DNA of 34,175 bases from Pseudomonas sp. ACM7 (GTDB lineage Bacteria > Pseudomonadota > Gammaproteobacteria > Pseudomonadales > Pseudomonadaceae): NCBI RefSeq assembly GCF_004136015.1, contig NZ_CP024866.1:4960360-4994534 (forward strand), read 5' to 3'. Below the pieces are notes generated by a model that saw nothing but the letters and a program-made list of their open reading frames with translations, was not told the origin of the DNA and ran no database searches. Positions 22,944-32,308 of this stretch are shown piece by piece (within the stretch, counting starts at the first letter, position 1; every line of letters starts with the position of its first letter). Made by a program: the position numbers and the translations under genes.

Positions 22944-24959
22944 ATGTCTGAATTCCAGCTAGTCACCCGCTTCGAGCCCGCCGGCGATCAGCCGGAAGCC
23001 ATCCGCCTGATGGTCGAGGGCATCGAAGCCGGGCTGGCGCACCAGACGTTGCTCGGTGTGACCGGCTCGGGCAAGACCTTCAGTATCGCCAATGTGATCG
23101 CCCAGATTCAGCGTCCGACCCTGGTGCTGGCGCCGAACAAGACCCTGGCCGCGCAGTTGTACGGTGAGTTCAAGGCGTTCTTCCCGAACAACGCGGTCGA
23201 ATACTTCGTTTCGTATTACGACTACTACCAGCCCGAAGCCTATGTGCCGTCATCGGATACGTTCATCGAGAAAGACGCCTCGATCAACGACCACATCGAG
23301 CAAATGCGGCTGTCCGCGACCAAGGCGCTGCTGGAGCGCAAAGACGCGATCATCGTCACCACGGTGTCGTGCATCTACGGTCTGGGCAGTCCGGAAACCT
23401 ATTTGAAGATGGTGTTGCACGTGGATCGCGGCGACAAGCTCGATCAGCGTGCATTGCTGCGTCGCTTGGCTGACTTGCAGTACACCCGCAACGACATGGA
23501 GTTTGCCCGTGCGACCTTTCGGGTCCGCGGCGATGTGATCGATATCCATCCGGCGGAATCCGATTTCGAAGCGATCCGCATCGAGCTGTTCGATGACGAA
23601 GTCGAGAGCCTGTCCGCCTTCGATCCGCTGACCGGCGAAGTGATCCGCAAGTTGCCGCGGTTTACGTTCTATCCGAAAAGCCACTACGTGACCCCGCGAG
23701 AAACCCTGCTGGGTGCCGTCGAAGGGATCAAAGTCGAGTTGCAGGAGCGCCTGGACTACCTGCGCTCCAACAATAAACTCGTTGAGGCCCAGCGCCTGGA
23801 GCAGCGCACCCGTTTCGACCTGGAGATGATCCTCGAACTGGGTTACTGCAACGGCATTGAAAACTACTCGCGCTACCTGTCGGGCCGCGAATCCGGCCAG
23901 GCGCCGCCGACTTTGTTTGACTACCTGCCGGCTGACGCCTTGCTGGTGATCGACGAATCCCACGTCAGCGTGCCGCAGGTCGGCGCCATGTATAAGGGCG
24001 ACCGTTCGCGTAAAGAGACGCTGGTGGAATACGGTTTCCGTCTGCCGTCCGCCCTGGATAACCGGCCGATGCGCTTTGACGAGTTCGAAAGCATCAGCCC
24101 GCAGACAATCTTTGTCTCGGCCACACCGGGCAATTACGAGGCGGAGCACGCCGGTCGCGTAGTCGAGCAACTGGTCCGCCCGACTGGCCTGGTGGACCCG
24201 CAAATCGAAATCCGCCCGGCGTTGACCCAGGTCGACGATTTGCTTTCGGAGATCGGCAAGCGCGTAGCGCTGGAAGAGCGGGTGCTGGTCACCACGCTGA
24301 CCAAACGGATGTCCGAAGACTTGACCGATTACCTGGCCGACCACGGCGTACGGGTGCGTTATCTGCACTCGGACATCGACACCGTGGAGCGGGTCGAAAT
24401 CATCCGCGATCTGCGTTTGGGCACCTTCGATGTGCTGGTGGGGATCAACCTGCTGCGTGAAGGCCTGGACATGCCGGAAGTCTCGCTGGTGGCGATCCTC
24501 GATGCGGACAAGGAAGGCTTCCTGCGTTCCGAACGCTCGCTGATCCAGACCATCGGCCGGGCGGCGCGCAACCTCAATGGTCGGGCGATTCTCTATGCGG
24601 ATCGCATCACCGGTTCCATGGAGCGGGCGATTGGCGAGACCGAGCGTCGTCGCGACAAGCAGATCGCCTTCAACCTGGCCAACGGCATCACGCCCAAGGG
24701 CGTGTTCAAGGACGTTGCCGACATCATGGAAGGCGCCACCGTGCCGGGTTCGCGTAGCAAGAAGCGCAAAGGCATGGCCAAAGCTGCCGAGGAAAACGCC
24801 AAGTACGAAGCCGAACTGCGCTCACCGGGCGAAATCGCCAAGCGTATCAAGGCGCTGGAAGAGAAAATGTACCAACTCGCCCGCGACCTGGAGTTCGAAG
24901 CCGCGGCGCAGATGCGCGACGAGATTGGCAAGTTGCGTGAGCGGTTGATCACCGTCTGA
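22944..24959 (+). CDS. uvrB: Excinuclease ABC subunit B
   Basis: UvrB is the damage-verifying helicase-like subunit of nucleotide excision repair, working with UvrA and UvrC in the cytoplasm. The 671-residue product has a Walker A motif GVTGSGKT (38-45), the beta-hairpin [20 protein letters not shown] that clamps DNA, a Walker [11 protein letters not shown], helicase motif [20 protein letters not shown], motif [12 protein letters not shown], and a C-terminal UVR domain ([20 protein letters not shown]) for contact with UvrC. The ATG at 22944 has GAGG upstream; the 20 codons before it in the same frame are not family-like. The length is normal. I saw no LexA-type CTG-N10-CAG site in the 240 bases upstream. 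Confidence 0.97.
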   Translation: MSEFQLVTRFEPAGDQPEAIRLMVEGIEAGLAHQTLLGVTGSGKTFSIANVIAQIQRPTLVLAPNKTLAAQLYGEFKAFFPNNAVEYFVSYYDYYQPEAYVPSSDTFIEKDASINDHIEQMRLSATKALLERKDAIIVTTVSCIYGLGSPETYLKMVLHVDRGDKLDQRALLRRLADLQYTRNDMEFARATFRVRGDVIDIHPAESDFEAIRIELFDDEVESLSAFDPLTGEVIRKLPRFTFYPKSHYVTPRETLLGAVEGIKVELQERLDYLRSNNKLVEAQRLEQRTRFDLEMILELGYCNGIENYSRYLSGRESGQAPPTLFDYLPADALLVIDESHVSVPQVGAMYKGDRSRKETLVEYGFRLPSALDNRPMRFDEFESISPQTIFVSATPGNYEAEHAGRVVEQLVRPTGLVDPQIEIRPALTQVDDLLSEIGKRVALEERVLVTTLTKRMSEDLTDYLADHGVRVRYLHSDIDTVERVEIIRDLRLGTFDVLVGINLLREGLDMPEVSLVAILDADKEGFLRSERSLIQTIGRAARNLNGRAILYADRITGSMERAIGETERRRDKQIAFNLANGITPKGVFKDVADIMEGATVPGSRSKKRKGMAKAAEENAKYEAELRSPGEIAKRIKALEEKMYQLARDLEFEAAAQMRDEIGKLRERLITV

Positions 24960-24984
24960 GTCTTACGGTGGCTGTTATGGCCTC

Positions 24985-25065
24985 TTCGCGAGCAAGCCCG
25001 CTCCCACATTCGATCGAGTTGTCCGGCCGGACGCGGTCAAATGTGGGAGCGGGCTTGCTCGCGAA
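24985..25065. repeat. REP pair, inverted, 24-base arms (opposite orientation)
   Basis: The arms 24985-25008 and 25042-25065 are the same 24 bases as in the pair at 21215-21303, but with the order of the two orientations swapped. The pair separates the convergent ends of uvrB and the MFS gene and may help end both transcripts. Confidence 0.92.
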
Positions 25066-25094
25066 GGCGTCCGACGAAACACCACAATTTTCAG

Positions 25095-26645
25095 CTAGTG
25101 TGCTTCTCCAGCCTTCAATCCCGCCGGCAACGCCTTGGTCAGCAACACCGCCAGCATGCTGATCCCCAGCGCAATCCCGACAAAGTGAAACGCATCGTTG
25201 TAAGCCATGATCGACGCCTGCTGATGCGCGATTTCACTGAGCTTGCCCAGCGCTGCCGTCTCACTGCCAAACCGATCCGTCAGCGACGCCATGCGCTCGG
25301 CCACCTGCGGGTTGGTCGGCACAATCGCTTCACGTAAATAATCAAAGTAAGTCTTGGTTCGCGCATCCAGTAACGTGGCGAGGAGGGCGATGCCAATCGC
25401 GCCGCCGAGGTTGCGCAGGATGTTGAACAGGCTCGACGCCGACCCCGCGTCCTGCGGCAGGATGTAGGCGGTGGCGATCAATGAGATGGTCACCATGATC
25501 AGCGGCTGGCCCAGTGCGCGGATGATCTGGATTTGATTGAACTGCGGCCCGGCGAAGTCCGGGTTCAACACCCCCGATGAAAAACTCGCCAATCCAAATA
25601 GCCCGAAACCCAACGTGCACAGCCATTTCGGCGAGACGACTTTCATCAGCTTCGGCACCAGCGGAATCAGAAACAGCTGCGGTACACCCATCCACATGAT
25701 CACTTCGCCGATTTGCAGGGCGTTGTAGTTCTGGATCTGCGCCAGGTACAGCGGCAACAGGTAGATCGAACCGTACAATCCGACACCCATCCCGACACTG
25801 GAAATACTCGATAAACCAAAGTTGCGATTGCGCAGGATGCCGAGGTTGATCAGCGGATTGGGTTTGGACGTCTGCACGAGCACAAAGGTGATCAGGCTGA
25901 CTAGCGCGATGCTGCCCAGGGTTACGATCAGGCTCGATTCCAGCCAGTCCTTGCGATGGCCTTCCTCCAGAAACACCTGTAAACAACCGAGGCCAACGCC
26001 GAGCGTGAGAATGCCCAGGTAGTCGGTGCTTTTCAGTAGCTCCCAGTGAGCTTCTTTCTTCTCCAGGCCGTACATCAGACCGGCGATCATGATCAGGCCC
26101 GGCGGAATGTTGATGTAGAAGATGTATTCCCAGCCCCAATTCTCGGTCAGCCAGCCGCCGAGGGTCGGGCCGATGGAGGGTGCGAACGTTGCGGTCATGG
26201 CGAACATCGCCATGCCTTTGGCGCGGTGGTGTTCGGGGAGTTTGATCAGCGTCAGGGTGAACGCCAGAGGGATCAGCGCGCCGCCGGTAAAGCCCTGCAA
26301 GGCACGGAAGACGATCATGCTCTCCAGGCTCCACGCCATGGAACAGAGCAGGGAAGCAGCGAGAAACCCGAGGGACACCCACACCGCCAGCCGCCGCGCC
26401 GAGAGCAACTGCACCAGCCACGCGGTCAGCGGGATCATGATGATTTCCGCCACCAGGTACGAGGTGGAAATCCATGAGCCTTCTTCCAGGGTCGCCGACA
26501 GCGCGCCTTGAATATCCTTGAGCGACGAGTTGGTGATCTGGATGTCGAGCACCGCCATGAAGGCGCCGAGCATCACGCTCATTACCGCGATCCAGTCCCG
26601 CCGGGTCGGTTCGCCGACCGGGCGGATCAGTTGGTCACCGGCCAT
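25095..26645 (-). CDS. DHA2-family MFS multidrug exporter (EmrB type)
   Basis: The 516-residue inner-membrane protein has about 14 helices and the EmrB/QacA layout. It begins RRDWIAVMSVMLGAFMAVLD (helix 1, with the conserved Asp at its end). It has SYLVAEIIMIPLTAWLVQLL, the motif A-type loop region, FRALQGFTGGALIPLAFTLT (motif B with the conserved Arg), and APSIGPTLGGWLTENWGWEY (motif C, antiporter signature). It should export hydrophobic drugs by proton antiport, joined to the HlyD-type adaptor encoded just upstream and an outer-membrane channel not present here. Its ATG (complement of 26643-26645) lies inside the end of the adaptor gene, an 11-base overlap, so the two are one operon. Substrates unknown. 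Confidence 0.9.
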   Translation of the reverse strand: MAGDQLIRPVGEPTRRDWIAVMSVMLGAFMAVLDIQITNSSLKDIQGALSATLEEGSWISTSYLVAEIIMIPLTAWLVQLLSARRLAVWVSLGFLAASLLCSMAWSLESMIVFRALQGFTGGALIPLAFTLTLIKLPEHHRAKGMAMFAMTATFAPSIGPTLGGWLTENWGWEYIFYINIPPGLIMIAGLMYGLEKKEAHWELLKSTDYLGILTLGVGLGCLQVFLEEGHRKDWLESSLIVTLGSIALVSLITFVLVQTSKPNPLINLGILRNRNFGLSSISSVGMGVGLYGSIYLLPLYLAQIQNYNALQIGEVIMWMGVPQLFLIPLVPKLMKVVSPKWLCTLGFGLFGLASFSSGVLNPDFAGPQFNQIQIIRALGQPLIMVTISLIATAYILPQDAGSASSLFNILRNLGGAIGIALLATLLDARTKTYFDYLREAIVPTNPQVAERMASLTDRFGSETAALGKLSEIAHQQASIMAYNDAFHFVGIALGISMLAVLLTKALPAGLKAGEAH

Positions 26646-27684
26646 CGTCAGGGGCGTCTTTAATGTTCACTTTGGCGGTGACCGACATGCCCGGACGAAT
26701 CTTGCCTTGCAGCGGGTTGTTCGCGGCGAAGGTCAGTTTTACCGGAATCCGTTGTACGACTTTGGTGAAGTTGCCGGTGGCATTGTCCGGCGGCAGCAGG
26801 CTGAACTGCGCACCCGAAGCGGCAAACAGGCTGTCGACTCGTGCTTCGATGGGCGTGTTGCTGTAGGCGTCGAAAGTCAGCTCGGCGGTTTGGCCGGGCT
26901 GCATGCGGCCGATCTGGGTTTCCTTGAAGTTGGCCTGAATCCAGATGTCCTGATCCGGAACGATAGACATCAGGTAAGCGCCGGCCTGCACGTACTGGCC
27001 TTCGCGGGCGGCGCGCTGGCCGACCAGGCCGCTGATGGGCGCGTGGATTTCGCTGCGGGTCAGGTTCAGTTCGGCCTGGGCCAGATCGGTTTTGGCGTTG
27101 GCGATCATGGCGTCGAGGCGTTTGATCTCGGCGGCCAGGGAGTTGATTTGTTGGCGCTGACTTTGTGCGTCTGCCTGTGCCTTGGTCACTTGCGAGCGGG
27201 CGATGTGGTTGTCGGCGGAGAGGGTCGTCACCCGTTCTTCCGAGACATAGCCGGGTTTGCGCAGGGTTTGCGCGCGAGACAAATCGATCTGCGAACGACC
27301 GAGGCTGGCCTGGCTGGAGGCAACTTGCGCGTCGCTGGCGGCAATCAGGCTGGCTTGCTGAGTGAGTTTGCTCTGGGCTTGCAGGCGTTCGGCCTGGCGG
27401 GTAGCGAGGGTAGCGTTGGCGCGGTCGACGGCGAGGTGGAAGTCATCGCCTTCGAGCTTGATCAGCAGCTGACCTTTCTCGACGTGCTGGTTGTCCTGCA
27501 CCAGCACCTGATCAATGCGCGCGCCCAATTGACTCGACACGCGGGTGATCTCGCCCTGGACATAAGCGTTGTCGGTGCTTTCATAGAATCGCCCCTTGAA
27601 GAACCACTGGGCGAAAAAGCCCCCGGCAATCAACAGGGCGAGCAGCAGGAAAATAAACAGGCGACGCTTGAGTTGGGCAGGCAT
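26635..27684 (-). CDS. HlyD-family periplasmic adaptor (EmrA type)
   Basis: The 349-residue membrane-fusion protein has one N-terminal helix (LFIFLLLALLIAGGFFAQWF) and a periplasmic body. A lipoyl-like half (YVQGEITRVSSQLGARIDQV) is followed by a long coiled coil rich in Ala, Gln, Leu and Ser (about 90-205), the second lipoyl half (LNLTRSEIHAPISGLVGQRA) and a beta-barrel (YVQAGAYLMSIVPDQDIWIQ with ANFKETQIGRMQPGQ). It links the MFS pump to an outer-membrane factor. The first gene of the pair, it overlaps emrB-type translation by 11 bases. The ATG complementary to 27682-27684 is used; its ribosome-binding site is weak. No regulator is adjacent on this strand. Confidence 0.9.
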   Translation of the reverse strand: MPAQLKRRLFIFLLLALLIAGGFFAQWFFKGRFYESTDNAYVQGEITRVSSQLGARIDQVLVQDNQHVEKGQLLIKLEGDDFHLAVDRANATLATRQAERLQAQSKLTQQASLIAASDAQVASSQASLGRSQIDLSRAQTLRKPGYVSEERVTTLSADNHIARSQVTKAQADAQSQRQQINSLAAEIKRLDAMIANAKTDLAQAELNLTRSEIHAPISGLVGQRAAREGQYVQAGAYLMSIVPDQDIWIQANFKETQIGRMQPGQTAELTFDAYSNTPIEARVDSLFAASGAQFSLLPPDNATGNFTKVVQRIPVKLTFAANNPLQGKIRPGMSVTAKVNIKDAPDDGR

Positions 27685-27903
27685 GGGCAGACTGTAGTCG
27701 AGAAATTGTAAGGAAAGTTATCAGTGGTCAAATCTGGCATACAGCGAATGATGGGTAAATGCCATCGGCTGATAATCGGCCATTCACCAAGGCTGGAGCC
27801 CGTTGTAGACGCAACCTTGGCTTAAATGCCCTGCTCACTGGAGCCGGGCGGGCAACGCCTGTTACCATTCGCCCTTTGTTTTATCTTCATTTCGAGACTT
27901 GCC

Positions 27904-29385
27904 ATGACCACCGTCCGCACTCGCATCGCGCCATCGCCTACCGGGGACCCCCACGTAGGTACCGCTTACATCGCTTTGTTCAACTACTGCTTTGCCAAGC
28001 AGCACGGCGGTGAGTTCATCCTGCGGATCGAAGACACTGACCAATTGCGTTCGACCCGCGAGTCCGAACAACAGATTTTCGACGCCCTGCGCTGGTTGGG
28101 TATCGACTGGAGCGAAGGCCCGGACGTTGGCGGCCCGCACGGTCCTTACCGTCAGAGCGAGCGTGGCGACATCTATCAGAAGTACTGCCAGCAATTGGTC
28201 GAAAAGGGCCACGCTTTCCCGTGCTTCTGTACGGCCGAAGAACTCGACCAGATGCGCGCCGAGCAAATGGCCCGCGGCGAAACCCCGCGTTACGACGGCC
28301 GTGCGCTGTTGCTGTCCAAGGAAGAAGTCGCTTCCCGCCTGGCCGCTGGCGAGCCGCACGTGATCCGCATGAAAGTGCCGAGCGAAGGCGTTTGCGTGGT
28401 GCCGGACATGCTGCGTGGCGACGTCGAGATCCCGTGGGATCGTATGGACATGCAAGTGCTGATGAAGACCGACGGCCTGCCGACGTACTTCCTGGCCAAC
28501 GTGGTCGATGACCACCTGATGGGCATCACCCACGTTCTGCGCGGCGAAGAATGGCTGCCCTCGGCACCGAAACTGATCCTGCTGTACGAATACTTCGGCT
28601 GGGAACAACCGGAGCTGTGCTACATGCCGCTGCTGCGTAACCCGGACAAGAGCAAGCTGTCCAAGCGCAAGAACCCGACCTCGGTGACGTTCTACGAGCG
28701 CATGGGCTTCATGCCGGAAGCGATGCTCAACTACCTCGGTCGCATGGGCTGGTCGATGCCGGACGAGCGCGAGAAGTTCTCGCTGCAGGAAATGGTCGAC
28801 CACTTCGACCTGAGCCGCGTCTCCCTCGGCGGGCCGATTTTCGACATCGAGAAACTGTCGTGGCTCAACGGCCAATGGCTGCGTGACCTGCCGGTGGAAG
28901 AGTTCGCTTCGCGCCTGCAAACATGGGCGTTGAACCCTGAATACATGATGAAGATCGCGCCGCACGTGCAGGGTCGGGTTGAAACCTTCAGCCAGGTCGC
29001 GCCTCTGGCCGGTTTCTTCTTCGCCGGTGGCGTGAACCCGGACGCCAAACTGTTTGAATCCAAAAAGCTGTCGGGCGATCAGGTGCGTCAGTTGATGCAG
29101 TTGATCCTGTGGAAGCTGGAAAGCTTGCGTCAGTGGGAGAAGGACAGCATCACCGCAACGATTCAAGCGGTGGTCGAATCCCTGGAGCTGAAGCTGCGTG
29201 ATGCCATGCCACTGATGTTTGCCGCGATCACTGGCCAGGCCAGTTCGGTCTCGGTGCTCGATGCGATGGAAATCCTGGGTCCGGACCTGACCCGTTTCCG
29301 TCTGCGCCAGGCGATCGACTTGCTGGGCGGCGTGTCGAAGAAGGAAAACAAGGAGTGGGAAAAACTCTTGGGCAACATCGCCTGA
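27904..29385 (+). CDS. gltX: Glutamyl-tRNA synthetase
   Basis: GltX charges tRNA-Glu with glutamate using ATP. It is a class I synthetase of 493 residues. The HIGH-type signature is [14 protein letters not shown] (residues 9-22) and the KMSKS-type loop is KLSKR (251-255). RIEDTD and [12 protein letters not shown] are further family blocks. The class-specific zinc-binding cysteines are represented by [12 protein letters not shown] chose the ATG at 27904 because it gives the family start [14 protein letters not shown]; the frame is open upstream but not protein-like. Two copies of tRNA-Glu(TTC), its substrate, lie 440 bases downstream, which is a common Pseudomonas arrangement. Confidence 0.97.
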   Translation: MTTVRTRIAPSPTGDPHVGTAYIALFNYCFAKQHGGEFILRIEDTDQLRSTRESEQQIFDALRWLGIDWSEGPDVGGPHGPYRQSERGDIYQKYCQQLVEKGHAFPCFCTAEELDQMRAEQMARGETPRYDGRALLLSKEEVASRLAAGEPHVIRMKVPSEGVCVVPDMLRGDVEIPWDRMDMQVLMKTDGLPTYFLANVVDDHLMGITHVLRGEEWLPSAPKLILLYEYFGWEQPELCYMPLLRNPDKSKLSKRKNPTSVTFYERMGFMPEAMLNYLGRMGWSMPDEREKFSLQEMVDHFDLSRVSLGGPIFDIEKLSWLNGQWLRDLPVEEFASRLQTWALNPEYMMKIAPHVQGRVETFSQVAPLAGFFFAGGVNPDAKLFESKKLSGDQVRQLMQLILWKLESLRQWEKDSITATIQAVVESLELKLRDAMPLMFAAITGQASSVSVLDAMEILGPDLTRFRLRQAIDLLGGVSKKENKEWEKLLGNIA

Positions 29386-29398
29386 TTCCCACTGTTCT

Positions 29399-29532
29399 CT
29401 GTAGCAGCTGCCGAAGGCTGCGTTGGGCTGCGCAGCAGCCCCTTATGGCAGCAACACAATCTGTCTGAAAGGGCAGGGTGGCCGAATCGCGAGCGCTACG
29501 CACTCGAACGCAGCCTGCGGCAGCTGCTACAG
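29399..29532. repeat. Inverted repeat with 26-base arms (REP-like)
   Basis: The arms 29399-29424 and 29507-29532 pair with one mismatch and contain GTAGCAGCTGCCGAAGGCTG. An internal hairpin, GGGCTGC/GCAGCCC, follows the left arm. It lies between gltX and the tRNA promoter and could act as a gltX terminator. Confidence 0.8.
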
Positions 29533-29618
29533 GAACGGATACATCCCCGGATTTACGGGGGAGGGCGGTAAGTGATTGTTATGTCGGCAAAAAACTTTGA
29601 AATATTTTAAAAATAAGT

Positions 29619-29647
29619 TTGACAGCTTTCCGATGCGCCATTAAGAT
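29619..29647 (+). promoter_or_regulatory. Strong stable-RNA promoter for the tRNA cluster
   Basis: TTGACA (29619-29624), a 17-base spacer and TAAGAT (29642-29647) form a near-consensus promoter. An A/T-rich stretch (29588-29618) upstream resembles an UP element. The GC-rich TCGCCCCG after the -10 resembles the discriminator of ppGpp-controlled stable RNA promoters (inference). The first tRNA starts at 29669. Confidence 0.8.
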
Positions 29648-29668
29648 TCGCCCCGTCCTCAGCGATGA

Positions 29669-29744
<76 letters not shown>

Positions 29745-29823
29745 ATTTACACTTCAAGGTCTGGCCACACCGGCCTTGAAGCGATCAACACTCAGCGTTG
29801 ATCTGTTGTATAGAAGGGTTTGC

Positions 29824-29899
29824 GTCCCCTTCGTCTAGTGGCCTAGGACACCGCCCTTTCACGGCGGTAACAGGGGTTCGAGTCCCCTAGGGGACGCCA
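29824..29899 (+). tRNA. tRNA-Glu (anticodon TTC), copy 1
   Basis: The 76-base gene starts GTCCCCTTCGTCTAGTGGCC and ends with GCCA. The anticodon loop in CCGCCCTTTCACGGCGG presents TTC. The acceptor arms GTCCCCT/AGGGGAC pair. It is the substrate of the synthetase encoded just upstream. Confidence 0.97.
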
Positions 29900-29952
29900 G
29901 TTTTACAGAAGCGATGTTGCAAGATGTCGCTCCGCCGCGAGGCGAAAAATCC

Positions 29953-30028
29953 GGGGCTATAGCTCAGCTGGGAGAGCGCCTGCATGGCATGCAGGAGGTC
30001 AACGGTTCGATCCCGTTTAGCTCCACCA
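29953..30028 (+). tRNA. tRNA-Ala (anticodon GGC), copy 2
   Basis: The 76-base gene has the same D-arm and anticodon as copy 1. The anticodon stem is CCTGCA/TGCAGG rather than CTTGCA/TGCAAG. The T-stem reads AACGG/CCGTT rather than GACGG/CCGTC. The changes compensate each other, so folding is kept. Confidence 0.97.
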
Positions 30029-30108
30029 ATTTTACAGTTCAAGGTCTGGCCACACCGGCCTTGAATCGATCAGCTCTCAGCACTGATCAGTTGTATAGAA
30101 GGTTTTGC

Positions 30109-30184
30109 GTCCCCTTCGTCTAGTGGCCTAGGACACCGCCCTTTCACGGCGGTAACAGGGGTTCGAGTCCCCTAGGGGACGCCA
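30109..30184 (+). tRNA. tRNA-Glu (anticodon TTC), copy 2
   Basis: The sequence is identical to the copy at 29824-29899, including the encoded CCA. It is the last gene of the cluster; a terminator follows 27 bases later. Confidence 0.97.
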
Positions 30185-30210
30185 CGATTACCCGCTCTGC
30201 GGGATTTTAT

Positions 30211-30243
30211 AAGGGTCATTCAATTTTTGAATGGCCCTTTTGT
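30211..30243 (+). terminator. Terminator of the tRNA cluster
   Basis: The arms AAGGGTCATTCAA (30211-30223) and TTGAATGGCCCTT (30227-30239) pair with one G-U around three bases, followed by T-rich sequence. A smaller hairpin, CCCGC/GCGGG, precedes it (about 30191-30203). Confidence 0.92.
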
Positions 30244-30313
30244 TTGTCTGGCGTTTGGCCAAATCCCCTATTTCTTTCAAACTGTTCTTCAGACCAGCGG
30301 TCACATCCACGAC

Positions 30314-30344
30314 TTGCGAAAAATTATTATGAGAATAATATTCT
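30314..30344 (+). promoter_or_regulatory. Promoter and operator-like palindrome before the TetR gene
   Basis: TTGCGA (30314-30319) and TAATAT (30336-30341) are 16 bases apart. The inverted repeat AGAAT-AAT-ATTCT (30332-30344) overlaps the -10. That is a fitting place for autorepression by the TetR-type protein encoded 24 bases downstream (inference). Confidence 0.5.
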
Positions 30345-30367
30345 AGTCGTAATATTCGGAGGCAACG

Positions 30368-30907
30368 ATGAACGATAAAAAAGCTCAAACCCGCGAACGC
30401 ATCCTCAAGGCTGCCAGCGCTGCGCTGATTCAGCGCGGCCCGGCCGAACCGAGCGTGGGCGAAGTGATGGGCGCGGCCGGCCTGACCGTCGGCGGCTTCT
30501 ACGCGCACTTCGAAAGCAAGGACGCGATGATGCTGGAAGCGTTCAAGCAACTGCTCGGTCATCGCCGTGGCTTGATCGCCGACATGGACGTCGAATTGAC
30601 CGGAGAAGAGCGTCGCGCGTTGGTTGCTGCGTTTTATCTGTCACGTAAACACCGTGATTCCTCTGAGTCAGCCTGCCCGATTCCGGCTTCTGTCGGTGAG
30701 TTGGGGCGCCTGCCGGACGCGTTTCGCGTGGCGTTGAATGAGCATGTGGAAATGATGGTCGCGCAGTTGGCGGCCAGCCCGGAAGACACCGACAAAGCCT
30801 TGGCCGACATGGCCTTGATGGTCGGTGGTTTGGCTTTGGCTCGCGCGTTGGGGCCAGGAGAATTGTCCGATCGATTGCTGCGCGCCGCCAAGTCTGCGGT
30901 GCTGTGA
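30368..30907 (+). CDS. TetR/AcrR-family transcriptional regulator
   Basis: The 179-residue protein has an N-terminal TetR DNA-binding domain: QTRERILKAASAALIQRGPA (helix 1) and SVGEVMGAAGLTVGGFYAHF (HTH, with the conserved Gly-x-x-Tyr-x-His-Phe end), then ESKDAMMLEAF. The C-terminal ligand and dimer domain (about 65-179) has ACPIPASVGELGRLP, typical of a branch with a short Cys-Pro motif. The ATG at 30368 has GGAGG at 30358-30362. A palindrome overlaps its promoter. The hydrolase gene starts 31 bases downstream and is probably in the same operon, so it is a likely target. Ligand unknown. Confidence 0.88.
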   Translation: MNDKKAQTRERILKAASAALIQRGPAEPSVGEVMGAAGLTVGGFYAHFESKDAMMLEAFKQLLGHRRGLIADMDVELTGEERRALVAAFYLSRKHRDSSESACPIPASVGELGRLPDAFRVALNEHVEMMVAQLAASPEDTDKALADMALMVGGLALARALGPGELSDRLLRAAKSAVL

Positions 30908-30938
30908 CCTAAAGGCGTTTGCCTGAGGAGTGAGAGCG

Positions 30939-31772
30939 ATGAGCACGTTGAAGTGGGTTCGTGGCGTTAATGGCACCTTGGGCTGGGTCGCACCAAAACT
31001 GGTTGCGAACATAATGCGACTGGCATTCATGACGCCGCGCGAGCTGCCGCCGCGTGATTGGGAATTGCCGCTGCTGGCGAAGTCCGAGCGGATCACCTTG
31101 CGCTTCGGTCTCTCGGCACTGCGTTGGGGGCAGGGCCCGGCCGTGTTGCTGATGCATGGTTGGGAGGGTCGGCCAACGCAGTTTGCCAGCCTCATCACCG
31201 CGCTGGTCGATGCCGGTTACACCGTGGTGGCTCTGGACGGCCCGGCTCACGGTCGCTCACCGGGCAACGAAGCGAACGTCGTGCTGTTTGCCCGAGCCAT
31301 GCTTGAAGCCGCTGCCGAGTTGCCGCCGCTGCAAGCCGTCATCGGCCACTCCATGGGTGGCGCCAGTGCCATGCTCGCCGTTCAGTTGGGCTTGCGTACC
31401 GAAACCCTGGTCACTATCGCTGCCCCGGCGCGGATTCTCGGCGTGTTGCGCGGTTTCGCCCGTTACGTGCGGTTGCCACCGAAAGCCCGTTCGGCGTTCA
31501 TTCGTCAGGTCGAGAAAGACGTCGGCATGCGCGCTGCGGCGCTGGATGTCGCGCACTATCAACTCGACATGCCCGGCCTGATCGTTCATGCCGAAGACGA
31601 CTGCTACGTTCCGGTCAAGGAATCGCAGCTGATCAACGAAGCCTGGTTCGACAGCCGTTTACTGCGCCTGAAAGAGGGTGGTCATCAACGAGTACTGGCT
31701 GACCCTCGGGTGATCGAAGGCGTTCTCTCGCTGCTGGCCGGTCGCAGTCTGCAATCGCGCCAATCGGCCTGA
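30939..31772 (+). CDS. Alpha/beta-hydrolase
   Basis: The 277-residue cytosolic protein has the alpha/beta-hydrolase order: oxyanion-side motif MHGWEGRPTQF (72-82), VVALDGPAHGRSPG (97-109), nucleophile elbow GHSMGGAS with Ser138, acid in HAEDDCYVPV, and His in EGGHQRVLAD near the C-terminus. It could be an esterase, lipase or similar enzyme; the substrate is not predictable. The ATG at 30939 has GAGGAG eight bases upstream. It follows the TetR gene closely and is probably co-transcribed. A thioesterase gene follows after 48 bases. Confidence 0.85.
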   Translation: MSTLKWVRGVNGTLGWVAPKLVANIMRLAFMTPRELPPRDWELPLLAKSERITLRFGLSALRWGQGPAVLLMHGWEGRPTQFASLITALVDAGYTVVALDGPAHGRSPGNEANVVLFARAMLEAAAELPPLQAVIGHSMGGASAMLAVQLGLRTETLVTIAAPARILGVLRGFARYVRLPPKARSAFIRQVEKDVGMRAAALDVAHYQLDMPGLIVHAEDDCYVPVKESQLINEAWFDSRLLRLKEGGHQRVLADPRVIEGVLSLLAGRSLQSRQSA

Positions 31773-31820
31773 GCATCCGTTACACTGCCCCGGTGAAAAT
31801 TTTCTGACCGGGAGTGGGGC

Positions 31821-32258
31821 ATGGGCTGGGATCGGGCAACGCCATTTATCATTGATCTGGAAGTCGGCGCAGAGGACATCGATGGGCTGGGTCACGCGAA
31901 CAACGCGGTGTACGTGACCTGGCTCGAACGCTGTGCCTGGCGCCACTCCCAGCGGCTTGGCCTGGACCTGGTCGAGTATCGTCGGCTGGATCGGGCGATG
32001 GCGGTGGTGCGGCACGAGATCGATTACCTGGCCGCCGCCTATGAAGGCGATGAGTTGCAATTGGCGACCTGGATCGTCGATTGGGATCAACGCCTGAAAA
32101 TGACCCGACACTTCCAGTTGAAGCGCCCCAGCGACAACACCACGTTGCTGCGGGCGCAAACCACCTTTGTCTGCATCGAACTGTCGACCGGCAAGCCCAA
32201 GCGCATGCCGGCGGAATTCATCGAGGGCTACGGCCCTGCGTTGCAAGTCGCGATCTAA
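31821..32258 (+). CDS. Hotdog-fold acyl-CoA thioesterase (YbgC/4HBT type)
   Basis: The 145-residue protein has the 4-hydroxybenzoyl-CoA thioesterase-like signature AEDIDGLGHANNAVYVTWLE. The Asp of the DxDxxGHxNN block is in the usual catalytic place. RHEIDYLAAAYEGDEL and the strand RAQTTFVCIEL fit the single hotdog domain. It should hydrolyse acyl-CoA thioesters in the cytosol as a tetramer. Substrate unknown. The ATG at 31821 has GGGAGTGGGG upstream. It may be transcribed with the hydrolase and TetR genes. Confidence 0.85.
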   Translation: MGWDRATPFIIDLEVGAEDIDGLGHANNAVYVTWLERCAWRHSQRLGLDLVEYRRLDRAMAVVRHEIDYLAAAYEGDELQLATWIVDWDQRLKMTRHFQLKRPSDNTTLLRAQTTFVCIELSTGKPKRMPAEFIEGYGPALQVAI

Positions 32259-32308
32259 TCGGCGCTTTCGAGTAAACTGCCGCACGTTTTTCGTTGAGTG
32301 TGTTTTTC

